Positions 1 through 11,606 of a DNA stretch of 64,000 nucleotides are shown here, one piece after another. Source of the stretch: Ailanthus altissimus (taxonomy: Eukaryota > Streptophyta > Magnoliopsida > Sapindales > Simaroubaceae). Made by a program: the position numbers and the translations under genes. A model generated the notes under the pieces. It ran no database searches. It saw only the letters and a program-made list of their open reading frames with translations, and was not told where the DNA came from. How positions within the stretch are numbered: position 1 is the first letter of the stretch; each line of letters starts with the position of its first letter. The stretch spans positions 14,434,501-14,498,500 of the forward strand of contig OX327710.1 in NCBI GenBank assembly GCA_946807835.1, in the 5' to 3' direction.

Positions 1-1045
1 TTGAAGCTAGCAAGTGGCAATAATGGTTTGACTCTAAATAATTGATTTTTCTATCTTTAGATCAATGTTCGTTTGTTCGTCTAAGTGGGTGCCCTAGTGA
101 TAATCAATGTAAATTATTTTACCACCATTCTTGACTTTCATCAACCAAGTGGTTCCCTCCAAATTTGTCTTGATTTATCCATATTTTTCTATAAATAGGT
201 GGCTGTTTATGCCTAAAGGATGTAATTAGAAAGTTAGAATTTAGTTCAAAATACTTGTCCTTTGTATCCATTTCTTTGTAAATTTATTTCTCTTGTTTAC
301 TATTAAATCATGTTATTTCTTCTTCCATTTCGTTTTCTTTTTCTTTAGTTTTATTATGTCCAAATAATTTTCTTTAAGCTAAGGTGAAAGTGTGAAGCTC
401 TTGGTAAGGTAATAAGATATGTTTAATATTTATTCATGAATTTAATGCTTCATTTTTAAGTTATGCAAATTTATATATGATGTATTTATTTTGTTTGTAG
501 AATTAATACCATTTCTTCTAAAGTGGTGATTCTTGATTTATTATTGACAAACTTACTATTTGGTACAATAAATTCTTGAAACCATTTATAAGATTTTGTG
601 TATATAACCTTTCTTGTAAAGTGTGAGTCTTGATTTATTGTAGATAAATATAAAGATTGACATAATAAATACTTGAACCCATTTATAAGATTTGGTGTAT
701 AATAATTGAAAGAACTAAATACTAATCAATATATAAATGATGATGAACTTTAATTGCTATATTTTTCGGTTAGAACCTCTTTTGTGTAAGGATTCCAATT
801 GAGTTATAAAAAAAAAGTTAAATATATTCTTACTTTTTATGCCAAGAGTGAATCCCCCTAACCTTAGCTTTTTATTTGAATTGGTTAATTGAATTAATAT
901 TTGCAAACATCTTATACTGCATTAATTATCTTAAAAGTGTTTATAATTTGTAAGTTTAATTCTACTTCCCTGTGGATCGACCCCGTTCTCATCGGGTTAT
1001 TTATTACTTCGACAATCTTGCACTTGGGAATAACTACTTTATTAT
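1..1045 (+). repeat. LTR/leader-like noncoding part of an old Ty3 element
   Basis: No open frame of note. A TATA-like TATAAATA at 190-197 is followed by T-rich transcribed-type sequence. Around 966-984 the block ttccctgtggatcgacccc is of a type I associate with the end of LTRs of Athila/Tat-like Ty3 elements. Degenerate gag sequence follows from about 1,060, so this is read as the LTR and leader of that element. The left LTR edge lies outside the window or was not recognised. Confidence 0.45.
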
Positions 1046-1059
1046 GGACGTGTCAATGA

Positions 1060-1881
1060 CCAACCTTTTTATAAAGCATTTTTAGGAGCTTGTAAAGTAG
1101 CCAAGGACACCAAATAGCTCAAAAAGATCTAATAACACCAAAGCAAGCCTTTAAGGGACTTTATTGATCATTTGCATTTGAGGGTTGTAGAGCTCGGGGA
1201 ATACGAGCTCTCTATTGCCCTTATAGTCTTTAAGGAAAGACTGCATTTGAACAGATTTTGGTAATAGCTATCTAAGAAACACATCCTTAACTATGTGACT
1301 AGCAATGACAAAGCTTCTGTATGCATAAGATGGAGAAGGAGGAGCAAGTAACGAGATTAATAGTTGAAGAGCGTCGTGGGAGAGTCTAAGATGGATTATT
1401 GAAATCTCACAATTGGATAGATTATGGGGGAGAAGATAGAGGAATTCTTGTTGAATGATGAATTATTTTAGAGATGCATACCTCGAGAGGAAATACCTAG
1501 CAATAAAAGTAAGAGGTCATCCTATAGGTAGCGAGAATTGAATATAAGGGGTCTTATAACTTATTGAAGGTCTATCTGAATGTCATTTATGAAGAAATCA
1601 CAGATAAAGGATTGCTTAATAAGCTAGATGTGATCAGAGCATTGGAACGGTAGAGAAACAAGAGTAAGAAATGTGAGTTCCATCGAGACTATGGTCACAC
1701 CACAAGGAACTGAAACAACATGAGGAAGTAGGTTGATCTACTTATGAGAAATAACTACCTCAAAAAGTTTAGAGCTAACCAAGAATCGCAAACTTTTGTT
1801 CAAGATGAAAAGAAGTTGACAATGATTATCATTGAGGGACTGACTTTGGTGAAAGATTCCAACCACCAAAGGAAGAGTTAT
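1060..1881 (+). pseudogene. Degenerate Ty3 (Tat-like) gag, 5' part of the outer element
   Basis: Broken frames read as a Ty3 gag: a stretch around 1,150-1,250 gives SKPLRDFIDHLH followed by LGEYELSIALIVFKERL. Around 1,670-1,770 a segment reads CEFHRDYGHTT then YLKKF, the usual C-terminal signature of Tat-like gag (family pattern CxFHRDHGHxTExC...GYLxxF). Many stops and frameshifts; not functional. The sequence stops abruptly at the LTR element beginning at 1,882. Protease-like sequence of the same type resumes at 10,150, so one element is split by the insertion. Confidence 0.65.
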
Positions 1882-3259
1882 TGTTGTGTGATTTCTATAA
1901 CACAAACTAACACAGGTATACGTTATCGCAACAAGTAATATATGGTAAGTAGAGTGTCGATCTCACAAGGAATTGTTATTACTACTTGCCAAGTACTAAT
2001 TAAGTTCTCATATTCGTATTCAAGCTATTGAAATTTAATGGTTTTGATATCTAAACTAACTAAACAAAAGAATAATTACAAGAATTGAGCAAAGAGAACA
2101 AACGTGATAGCACAAATACTCAAATGCCTGGGATTACAATAATCACTCAATACTTCACTTGAATTCAATTACTCCCCTTAGAACTATCAATATAAATGTT
2201 AACCAAGAACTCTAATATCCCCACAAGTCTCTTTCGTTGGTCAAGTGAGTATATCTCATTCAATTAATTATCTATATTCATATGATAATCAAATTGAAAT
2301 AAGATTCATTAAATTTAAATTCTCTAAATGGTCATATATGCCGTATGAGTATATTCCTATCTCATATGGAACTCATGCTTTTACACAATGATCATACATA
2401 AATTTATCCATGGCCAACACAAAATTCCCTTTTCCAAATTCATTAAGGTTCCCAAATTAATCTAATACATTATCGTGTAATTGAAAGAATTAAGCATAAA
2501 ACAAATTGAATAATTCAATACCAATATAACAAATAATGGAAAATAATCAATCCAAACTACATATGAGTTCACATTGTAATCTTAGCAATAAAACTTAATA
2601 CATAATTGATAAAATAAGTTTAAAGCATCTAACAACATCATTATACATGCTGGAATCAACAATAAATACAAAATTGAAGAGAAGAATAAATTTTTCTTGA
2701 TACAATGGCGATGTTCTTCCTCTAAAATGCAGAAATTCTTCTTATTCTTCTTGATTTTTACCTCTCGTTGTTGATTCTTGCTTCCAAGACCCAAATGAAG
2801 TGTTTATTTTCATGCTCTCTACTGCCTAACTTTTCTTGGCTCAACAATTGGCATTTATATAGGTTTAGAGTTTCAAAAAGAGGATAAAAATGACTTTAAA
2901 GAGTGCCTAGAATTCAGTGCCGCGGCATTCAGATTCAATGCTGCGACGTGGAGCTTCTGGAATAGGTGCCTCGGCCAATGCCCCGGCGCCGAATGCCCCA
3001 GCGTTCAAATCGAATGCCTTGGTATTGCACTGTTCATGCATTATAAAAATTGCACTGTTCACGTTTTGAGCATTTTCGTCTCTTCTCGGATTCTTATCTT
3101 AAATAGCTTCATTTACATCCGGTTTTCGGTATTTTTACTCCGATAGTGTTTAAACCTATAAAATAACATTAATATGTATAAATAGCCAAATTATTGAGAT
3201 AAATTGAACAAACATCAAGTTTAGGAGGATAAAATATTTTATGCAATTATGCCCTATCA
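1882..3259 (-). repeat. 3' LTR of the Athila-like element
   Basis: Direct-repeat partner of 8,805-10,149, with the same TG...CA ends and about 1,378 bp. It contains a GC-rich patch (about 2,918-3,010) with repeated CCCCGGCG/GCGCCG-type words, very unlike the surrounding AT-rich DNA. Confidence 0.9.
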
Positions 3260-3273
3260 AATACCCCAAACTT
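3260..3273 (-). other. Polypurine tract of the Athila-like element
   Basis: Directly inside the left LTR, read on the minus strand as AAGTTTGGGGTATT. This is the expected plus-strand primer position for a minus-oriented element, and AAGTTTGGGG is common just before the 3' LTR in Athila elements. Confidence 0.7.
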
Positions 3274-4347
3274 AAGAATTTGCTCGTCCTCGAGTAAAGA
3301 TAGTTAAAAAATAAATAAAATAAATTTAAAAACAAATTTATGGGCTAACGGATGATTAATAGTTTTTCTCAAATATTGCATTGTCTATAACTATTAAAAA
3401 TCTTTAAATACCGTGACTATTCAATAAGTCTAATCATCATGCTCATTGCATCATACAAATGATTACTTGGTGTGTGTGTGTGTAGTCGTTATTGTCAGTT
3501 AAATGCACCCGGAATGGTTTATGCTTACAAGAAAAGATGCAGTCTCTATGGATGATTGTTTTTTGAAACATACTCATACTTTTCATATCACTCTCCACTA
3601 ATGTAGGAACAAACATGATTAAAAATCAAATAGGACTTTATTAAGCTTGTAATGTATGGTTAAGGTAAAGGTAGGATAATGTGGATTCAGTTTTGGTTCA
3701 AATCACACCATAAACATACATTGTTGTTGAACATCAAAGCCTTAATCTCATTCTAAAGGACATTCCCAAACTTAATTTGAAACTTTCTTTGTTGCGTTTT
3801 ATTATCAAATTTTTTTTTGAGAAGTATATAGGGATATATATTTGCTTTTTTTTAATTATTTGTTTTTACAAAGCATTTCAAATCACTATACCCCTAAACT
3901 TAGAATTTTTCGACCTTTTGGAACAAACACAAACATAACTTCTATGCCTATGGTGTGAGGGATGATAATGATGAAATTTATATTTGTTTTAAGGTATTAT
4001 TATAGTTAACAAAGAAAGATGGTCATTAGGATCAAAATAGGTGACTATGGATAAATATATATCGGTAGGCTCGAAAGGCTCAAACAATCCAAACATAGCA
4101 TACAATCACTTTCTTAATCATGATGTCATAGGATTTCACCTCAAATGATAATCAAACAAGTTTTAGAGTGTGTTTAAGACTTTTTGTGTTCTTGTTGTGC
4201 ATAAACTTTCTCTAGGTTAGCAATTAACATAACAATCCAACTATGTGTTCAATGTGTTTCAAGTAATCACAAAAGATAAAACTTGCAATCAAAATCAAAC
4301 ATATGAACAGACATAGTATCTATTAATTTTAAAAAGTTGTAGTTTCT
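3274..4347. other. Noncoding 3' interior of the Athila-like element
   Basis: AT-rich with no coding potential seen. Contains a short GT microsatellite (about 3,471-3,483). This is where an env-like or other 3' ORF would sit in longer Athila elements; none is visible. Confidence 0.5.
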
Positions 4348-5914
4348 TGTTTATGCTCAAAATATAATGCGGCTATCGCAGTATAGATTGAGGTGTCAAT
4401 CCCACGAGAAAACTCTTGGCAAAATAGGTTGGTGAAGTAAAATATTAAAGCGGTAGCAAAGGATAAAATTAATTAATTGATTTAAGTGGATGAGATAGAA
4501 TTGTCTATGAATTGAGGAAAATATCTTATGATGATTTAAGTAAGGCTTTGAGAATCACAATTATGCTTTATTAATCTACTCTACACTTCGATTCGATGTT
4601 TATAACTCAATTGACAGTTTTATATTTAAACAATTAATCGGAAGATATATAAAATATAGCACATTTGATAGTACATACATTTGATATGACTAAACTCTTT
4701 TGTAAATATTAACACAAATCATGTTTATTTATACAAGTTATCTAAGATCGACAATATATTATTTTGACAATATTGCAGTAAAAGATCAACTTGAATATCA
4801 AATATTTATTGCCCTTACATGTTATCCAAGATGGACAATATATCAATTTGACAATACTGCAGTAAAATATTAACATATAAAATAATGTAACCAATAACAA
4901 TTATAATTCAACAAGAATCACATAAGAAAAGCATGACTGAACATATATGAGACATGAGAATTATAACCTCTGGATTATAGAAAATAAAATAGATAAGAGT
5001 TTAATCAAAACTAAACTTACAAACATTTGTAGCTCTTGACAACGAATCAAAGCATAGAAGTAGATTTATTACATATAAAAGTTCATCTCTTAGCCTTGCC
5101 AAGAACTCTAGCCTAAATTATAATACATGTTAATGAGAAGAAAAGAAGAGAGAATTATCTAATGTTGAAAACGTCCTAAGAGTCTCCTTATATAGGCAAT
5201 GAATGGAAATATGTCATGTGTGACATCAATCTTCAATAATTTTAGGCCAATAACTTGTTCACCCACTTACATTTATTTTTTGATAATGTAAATAACTAAT
5301 GTAGCCTCTTTGGCTGACATGAAAGTTGTAGAATTTTGTCCCTTTTTTCTATAGGCACTAATTTCATACAAATTGGATGAGTATCCAATGAGATATGAGA
5401 AACATTTCAAAGATACATCATATTTCGGCCAACAACCAATTTATCCACTTACAATGTAATTTAGTCCATGATAACGGCTGATTTGAACTTATCATCAACA
5501 TAAGAGTTGTTGATAATTAAGTCAGTATTTCACATCTTCAAAAATTATACCAATTGAGTACATATTTTGTGAGATACAGTCCAAATACATGAGTTGGGTC
5601 AAGCTGGGTGGAAGTTGTAGCCTGATTCTATTGTATCTCAATTTTTGACCCATAACATGTTAGATTTGGCTTTTTCACTGTTCTTCAAGTTTGTGTAAGA
5701 TTGAGTCATGTTACTTTAAGTTTAATAATTTTTTCATTTCAATTTTTACATTGAGAGTTATGTTCATTTTACTTAAACCTGTGCAAATAACATTCATTAA
5801 TCACAATTTAAGGAGAACACTTTATTTCAAGCTAAAAGTACAAAAATGCTAAAATTAGTGACATTAAATGATGACTGAATCTCTTAATAAATATGCATTT
5901 TTATGTGTTCATCA
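4348..5914 (-). repeat. Solo LTR of the larger Athila family, perfect TSD
   Basis: 1,567 bp starting TGTTTATGCTCAAAAT and ending GTTCATCA. Flanked on both sides by TTTCT (4,343-4,347 and 5,915-5,919), a perfect 5-bp target duplication. It matches the LTRs at 39,992-41,566 and 50,808-52,347 along its length, including the start, a tatataggcaatgaat-type block and the end. No internal sequence is attached, so it is best explained by LTR-LTR recombination after insertion into the Athila-like element. Confidence 0.92.
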
Positions 5915-5919
5915 TTTCT

Positions 5920-7460
5920 GCACTTAGTTTTATCATTGACTAATAATCATTTTAAACCCAAAATAGAATACAAAATGCATAAAACACATTAAAAAAAATA
6001 TGCAAACTAAAAATAATTGCAGATTAATAAGCAAAAATAAAATTACAAAAAACTAAGTAAAGCCATTTGAAAATGTGGAAGTGTTTCCCTCCCTTAAACT
6101 TAATTCATGACATGTCCACATAACATCAATAAAAAATAGAAAAATGAAACACTTCCCTGAATGATGTGTTAAAGCCTCACACATGTCCTCTATAATTTTT
6201 GCATCATCCCCCAAATCGTTGTCATTAACTTTTATCGAAGCTTGATGAAGTAGCAAGGGTTGTTCATTATGATGTAACAGTAACCCTTCCACCAAATTTA
6301 AATCTCTAAACCTTTTTAAATCTCACCATGACAAAAATGTTAATCTTCCTCAAACAACCACAATGCGTTATAATTCAGGTGTAAATAAATTTAAATACTT
6401 CCCAATTAATTTACAAATACAAGTCTCAACCAACAATTCACTCTACAACACAATCCACTATTACCACTCCTCAATTTAGTTCAAACAATACCATGATAAA
6501 TATTTCATCAATAATTAAGTGTAAGAACACAAAAATTCGTACCTTGGGAAATGAATCCATTAATCTCAACTTTGAAGTGCTCCTTGAATTTTTGATGAAA
6601 TATCCATTTTTTTGGGTGAAAATTAGAGTTAATAAGGAATGAACATGTGTTTTGGATGTGTTTTGATGGTTATTTTATGGAAAATTTGAATTGAAAATAT
6701 TGAATTTATGTGAAATGAAAAGTTGGGGTTGAGATGGATTAAGGTTGTGAAATGGAAAAGAAATGCAGAAAATGGGGGTAAAAGAGTAGAGAAGAAAAAC
6801 AAATTAAAAATAATTGGGGGTAAAAGAGAAAGTGGGAAAAAATGGGTTAAAAAGAAAATATGAAAAAATATAAGGGGGGCAAACAAAAAAAAATCCTATT
6901 GAGCTAGCGTCGCGCTGAGGCGCTGGGGGTTGGGAAATTCCTAGGCACCAGCGTTGTAGCGCTACATTTCAGCATTGCTGCACCACCTTTACTGGAATGG
7001 GTGCTTCGACGCCCATTGCTTTTGCTTTTTTTTTTTTCTATTTTTTTATATAACATAAACATCAAATTTAATAAAATAAAAAATAAAGTAAAATAAAAAA
7101 TAAAGTAAAATAAAAAATAAAGTAAAATAAAAAATTATCTTAGATTGCCTCCCAAGTAGCGCCTGCTTTAAAGTCGTCAGCATGACTTATTCATTTTTTT
7201 TAGGGTGGATCAAATTGCATATTTGAAGCGTCTCGCTTATGGAACTTCAGTCGACGCCTATAAGTAATGATATTTCTTTTCTTCGTCTTTTAAAGTTCCA
7301 TGAGAAAATTTTTAAAGAATACCCTCGACCACCTTGCTTTGAGCTTTACTGGAAAGATTTTAATCTTAGACCGGATGATTGAACCTCGTTGGCTAGTATC
7401 TAATGGTTGCTCCTTGATGAGCTTGTTTCGCCGCTTTTTGGTATTTAATTTGTGCAGCGG
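5920..7460. other. Noncoding interior of the Athila-like element
   Basis: Low-complexity AT-rich sequence with a GC-rich patch at 6,900-7,010 (GCGCTG-type words). At about 7,071-7,137 there is an array of AAAATAAAGTA-like units, roughly 17 bp each. The open frames here are low-complexity and not believed. Confidence 0.5.
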
Positions 7461-7463
7461 TAT

Positions 7464-8670
7464 CTATTCATACACATGATCCATGATGGCTTCTAATACT
7501 TGCTGTTTTAGAGAGGGTTGAGCATCATCCAGAATAACCATATCGATCTTGAAGCAATGGGAAAAATTCTTGGAAAAATGTAGATCTTGGTTCTTTCTTT
7601 TAAGCACTATGGACAATAGAAATGGTGGAGTATAATGGCTTTGAAAATTATGCTGCTGAAACTCTTCTTCTTGTACTCTTTTTATTACTTTCATTTGCGC
7701 CTCAGCCATGTGATGATCCTCATTTGACTTGTTTAATTCACTAACTGCATGTTACTCTATCCCACACTCTACAATAATTGCCCTACTGTGTTTTAATGAG
7801 GATTTCATCTCAAGTTGCTACAGTTGCAGAATTTTTGGTAGTGCTTGATTTCCCAATTCTGGACAATAAGCATAAAAATTAGAGTTGTGCTTTTGTTGGT
7901 AACCAGTTTTTGGATAATCTATAGGTTCTGCATATAGTCCATTTTGATGGTTACCACCACAAAAATCACAAGTGATTTGTGCAACTCTCTCAATGATCTT
8001 GTATGGAGCAACACAGTCAGCTGTTCATTAAGAGTTGTTAAAGGACATTACTTCTAGCAATTCATATGCATCATTAACAACCAAATTCATAAATGCACCT
8101 CTTGCTGCAGCATCAATTATCATCCTCATATGTCAAACTATCCCATTATAAAACAATCTGCACCAGTAACCATTTTGGGATGACATGGTGTGGACATTTC
8201 CTCCGCATTTCTGTGAACCTTTCCCATGCTTCATGTAAGGACTCATCATCATTCTGCACAAATGAAGTTATGGCATTCCTTATCATCGTTGTCTTTGTTG
8301 GTGGGAAGAATTTGGTAAAGAATTGATGCGCTAACTCATCCCACGTTGTTATAGACCCCGATGGTGGTGACCTCAACCGATTCTTTACTCTATCTCGTAG
8401 TGAACATGTGAATAGGCGAAGCCGAATTGCATCATCCGAGACTCCATTGTATTTGCAAAGGTCACAAATTTTCAAGAAATTCACAACATGTTCAGTTGGA
8501 TCTTCATTTAGTAATCCACTAAATTGTACTGATGCTTTCAATAACTGAATTATCTCCGGTTGAATTTCAAAGTAATCGACATCAATAACAGGTATTCGAG
8601 TGCTTGAATAGATGTTGTTTATTCTTGGTACTGCAAAATTCCACAACAAACTTGATGTTCCAGCCATCAT
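7464..8670 (-). pseudogene. Athila-type gag, frameshifted
   Basis: Reading leftwards from the ATG at 8,670, the first 174 codons are open. They show the gag core: FEIQPEIIQLL near residue 34, GVSDDAIRLRLF near 95-106, SITTWDELAHQFFTKFFPP near 125-143, and SLHEAWERF near 160. This pattern is diagnostic of plant Athila gag. A frameshift or stop follows at about 8,146. Downstream, another frame carries a partial zinc knuckle (CDFCGGNHQ, about 7,940-7,985), and the open stretch 7,464-7,709 probably represents the gag-protease linker. It lies just inside the 5' LTR, as expected. Confidence 0.85.
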
Positions 8671-8780
8671 AAATCAATCCACAATAACTGAAAAATAGAA
8701 AAATAAAACAAATGACAACAAAATGTTTGAACTAAGAATAAGATGAATTAGTATTAGTATCAACAAGAATAATAAATTAA

Positions 8781-8798
8781 TTCCCGACAATGGTGCAA
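8781..8798 (-). other. Primer binding site, tRNA-Asp type
   Basis: Six bases inside the 5' LTR, read on the minus strand as TTGCACCATTGTCGGGAA. This resembles the complement of the tRNA-Asp 3' end used by Athila elements (TGGCGCCGTTGCCGGGGA) with five differences, mostly transitions. Confidence 0.7.
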
Positions 8799-8804
8799 AA
8801 AACT

Positions 8805-10149
8805 TGTTGTGTGATTTCTATAACACAAACTAACGCAAGTATACATTATCGCAACAAGTAATATACGATAAGTAGAGTGTCGATCCCACGAGAAATTGTT
8901 ATTACTACTTGCCAAGTACTAAAATTATGTTCTCTTATTCTTATTCAAGCTATTGACAGTTTAATGATTTTGATATCTAAACTAACTAAACAAAAGAATA
9001 ATTACAAGAATTGAGCAACGAGAACAAACGTGATAGTACAAATACTCAAATGCCTAGGATTACAATAATCACTCAATACTTCACTTGAATTCAATTACTC
9101 CCCTTAGAACTATCAATATGAATATTAACCAAGAACTCTGATATCCTCATAAGCCTCTTCCGATGGTCAAGTGAGTATATCTCATTCAATTAATTATTTA
9201 TATTCCTATTATAATCAAATTGAAATAAGATTCATTAAGTTCAAATTCTCTAAATGGTCATATATGCCATATGAGTATATTCCTATCTCATATGGAACTC
9301 ATACTTTTACACAATGATTATACATCAATTTATCCATGGCCAACACAAAAATTTCTTTTCCAAGTTTATTAAGGTTCCCAAATCAATCTAATACATTGTC
9401 ATATAATTAGAAGCATTAATCATAGAACAAATTGAACAATTTAATACCAATATGACAAATAAGGAAAAATAATCAATCCAAGCTATATGTGAGTTCACAT
9501 TATAATCCTAGAAATAAAACTTAGTTCATAATTGAAAAAATAAGTTTAGAGCATCTAACAACATCATTATACATGCTGGAATAAAAAATAAATACGAAAT
9601 TAAAGAGAAGAAGAAATTTCCCTTGATGCAATGGTGATGTTCTTCCTCCAAAATGCAGAAATTTTTCTTCTTCTTCTTGATTTTTGCCTCTTGTTATTGA
9701 TTTTTGCTTTCAAGACTCAAATGAAGTGTTTATTTTCGTGCTCTCTACTGCCCAACTCTTCTTGGCTCAACAATGAGTGTTTATATAGGTTTAGGGTTTC
9801 AAAAAGAGGACAAAAGTACCATTAAAGAGTGCCCAGAATTCAATGCCCCGGCGTGGAGCTTCTAGAATGGGCGCTCCGGCGCTCAAATCGAATATCCTGG
9901 TATTGTACTGTTCATGCACTATAGAAATTGTACTGTTTATTCGTACTTTTTACGTTTTGAGCATTTTCGTCCTTTTTTGAATTCTCATCTCAAATAGCTT
10001 CATTTGCATCCGGTTTTTGATATTTTTACTCTGATAGTGCTTAAACCTATAAATAACATTAATATGCATAAATAGGAAAATTATTGAGATAAATTGAACA
10101 AACACCAAGTTTAAGAGGATAAAATATTTTATGCAATTACGCCTTATCA
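8805..10149 (-). repeat. 5' LTR of the Athila-like element
   Basis: Direct-repeat partner of 1,882-3,259, about 1,345 bp. Starts TGTTGTGTG and ends GCCTTATCA; the GC-rich patch recurs at about 9,838-9,900 but shorter. Any ORF inside it is LTR sequence. Confidence 0.9.
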
Positions 10150-10660
10150 GCTATTCTAGTTTCGCAATGGTAGGATATTAAGTGACATGCAACCTCGTAA
10201 CCTCAAAGAAACTAAAGATTCAAGGAGTTCTAATAATGTTCACTGAGGAGGATGTCAAAGCGGTGAATTATCCCATGATGATGCATTAGTTGTTATAGTT
10301 TAAGTAATGGGAACCAATGTGAATAGGGGTATTTATTGACCTAATGAGCTTAGTGGACATTATAAAAGGAGATGTTGAATGACCTTGGTATCAAAGATAT
10401 AAAGGTAGAGAGGAACTGGACTATAATTTAGGGATGGCTTTGTAAAGCCTTTGGGAGTGGTCAGACTTCATGTTTCATTGAGAGAAAAATCATACATGAG
10501 AACTAAATAGTAAGTTTCATGATGGTTGAACAACCATTTTCTTACAAAATTCTCATGAAAAGCCTTCCCACGAGGACCTCGAATGTGATATGTCCATCCT
10601 TTACTTAAAGCTAGAGTGGTAGAGCATGACCATGACACAGAGCAATGTTTCTTATATTTC
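10150..10660 (+). pseudogene. Protease-region remnant of the outer Ty3 element
   Basis: Right after the Athila-like insertion the outer element resumes. Broken frames read FTEEDVKAVNYP followed by a decayed nucleotide equivalent of the usual HDDALV motif, then a degraded aspartic-protease-like stretch and a PFSYKIL...SLP motif. The order (gag before 1,881, protease after 10,150) matches a Tat-like Ty3 polyprotein cut in two. Nothing intact remains and no reverse transcriptase follows. Confidence 0.5.
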
Positions 10661-11518
10661 TATATCATGAACATGAACATGATATAAAGAAAAATTGCTT
10701 ATGTAATTGCAAGCAGACAGACACTAATCAACTTGTTATTCTTTGCTTTAAGTTGCATTTATTTATTTTATTCCTTTTTATCTTTCCTTTTTTTTGTGTG
10801 TTGCTGCTATATAGAGAAGTAGAGGTTTGAAAGATAGATAAATCATTAAAAAAAATTGAAAAAAAATAATAATTTAGGTTCCAATCACTTGGACTTGATC
10901 GAATTAAAACTTGAACCCAATTAGACAGTGGCTGAAGAGAGGGAAATTGAAGGCCCCCTATCAATAGATAAAATGGTTCTTTCTTGATTAGCGCAGAGCA
11001 TTCTCGTAGTCATTGAGGGCTTGAAAAATTGAGGACCTCTCTGCCCCTACTACTGAAGACCAACCTTTTGCTTAAGCTTAGATTGGTTTTCTCTTTTGTA
11101 ATATGAGGGGTCTTCCTTTTGTAAAGAATCCTTCATTAATGAAATTGCTTTCTTCCATAATTGTGCTCGTGTCAATTTGAATGATGTCTACTTGATGTGA
11201 TAACAGTTTTTTACTTTGATTAAATAATTACTAAATTCTATCATCATTCCACGAGACTGTGATTCTTAATCACTCATTTATTTTGTACAAACACAACTAA
11301 CTCCACTAGTAAGGCTCCCATTATAGTTACTAGTACAAATAAATCGCCTACAATATTGATCATATTTATAATAATTATAAATTGCAAAAAATATTATTTA
11401 TTTTTAAACTCTTTAAAAAATAAACATTTAGAGTATCTAAAGTAATTATGGCTTTCTTAGGTTCCCGAAACTTAATAATGAAAGCCCAATTTTTAGTGTC
11501 GCGTAACCAATTTAAACT
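10661..11518. other. No gene seen; possible LTR-type sequence
   Basis: AT-rich, with poly-T and poly-A runs (10,755-10,870). A stretch at about 11,080-11,160 resembles the transcribed 3' part of an LTR (TTTGTAA, then ATTAATGAAATTG). No supported boundary. Confidence 0.3.
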
Positions 11519-11606
11519 GTGGTACTAGAGTCTCTACCATAGCAGCACAGTATTGTGGTACTGTGGTACTAGAGTCTCTACCCTAACAGCATAGTATTGT
11601 GGCATC
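11519..11606. repeat. 44-bp tandem duplication
   Basis: Two adjacent copies (11,519-11,562 and 11,563-11,606), each starting GTGGTACTAGAGTCTCTACC with few differences. No coding meaning seen. Confidence 0.85.

Larger units (their letters stand above)
1882..10149 (-). mobile_element. Non-autonomous Athila-like Ty3 LTR retrotransposon
   Basis: Two direct repeats of about 1.35 kb (1,882-3,259 and 8,805-10,149), both starting TGTTGTGTG and ending TATCA, bracket a 5.5-kb interior. Flanks are GTTAT (1,877-1,881) and GCTAT (10,150-10,154): a 5-bp target duplication with one mismatch. A tRNA-Asp-type primer site next to the right repeat and a purine tract next to the left one set the minus orientation. 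The interior has an Athila-type gag but no recognisable reverse transcriptase or integrase, so it would have depended on a partner element. Several visible differences between the LTRs suggest an older insertion than the one at 23,102. Confidence 0.9.

Noticed and set aside
6629..6886. 85-codon hydrophobic minus frame
   Set aside because: Low-complexity purine-rich sequence read backwards; no start context or family.
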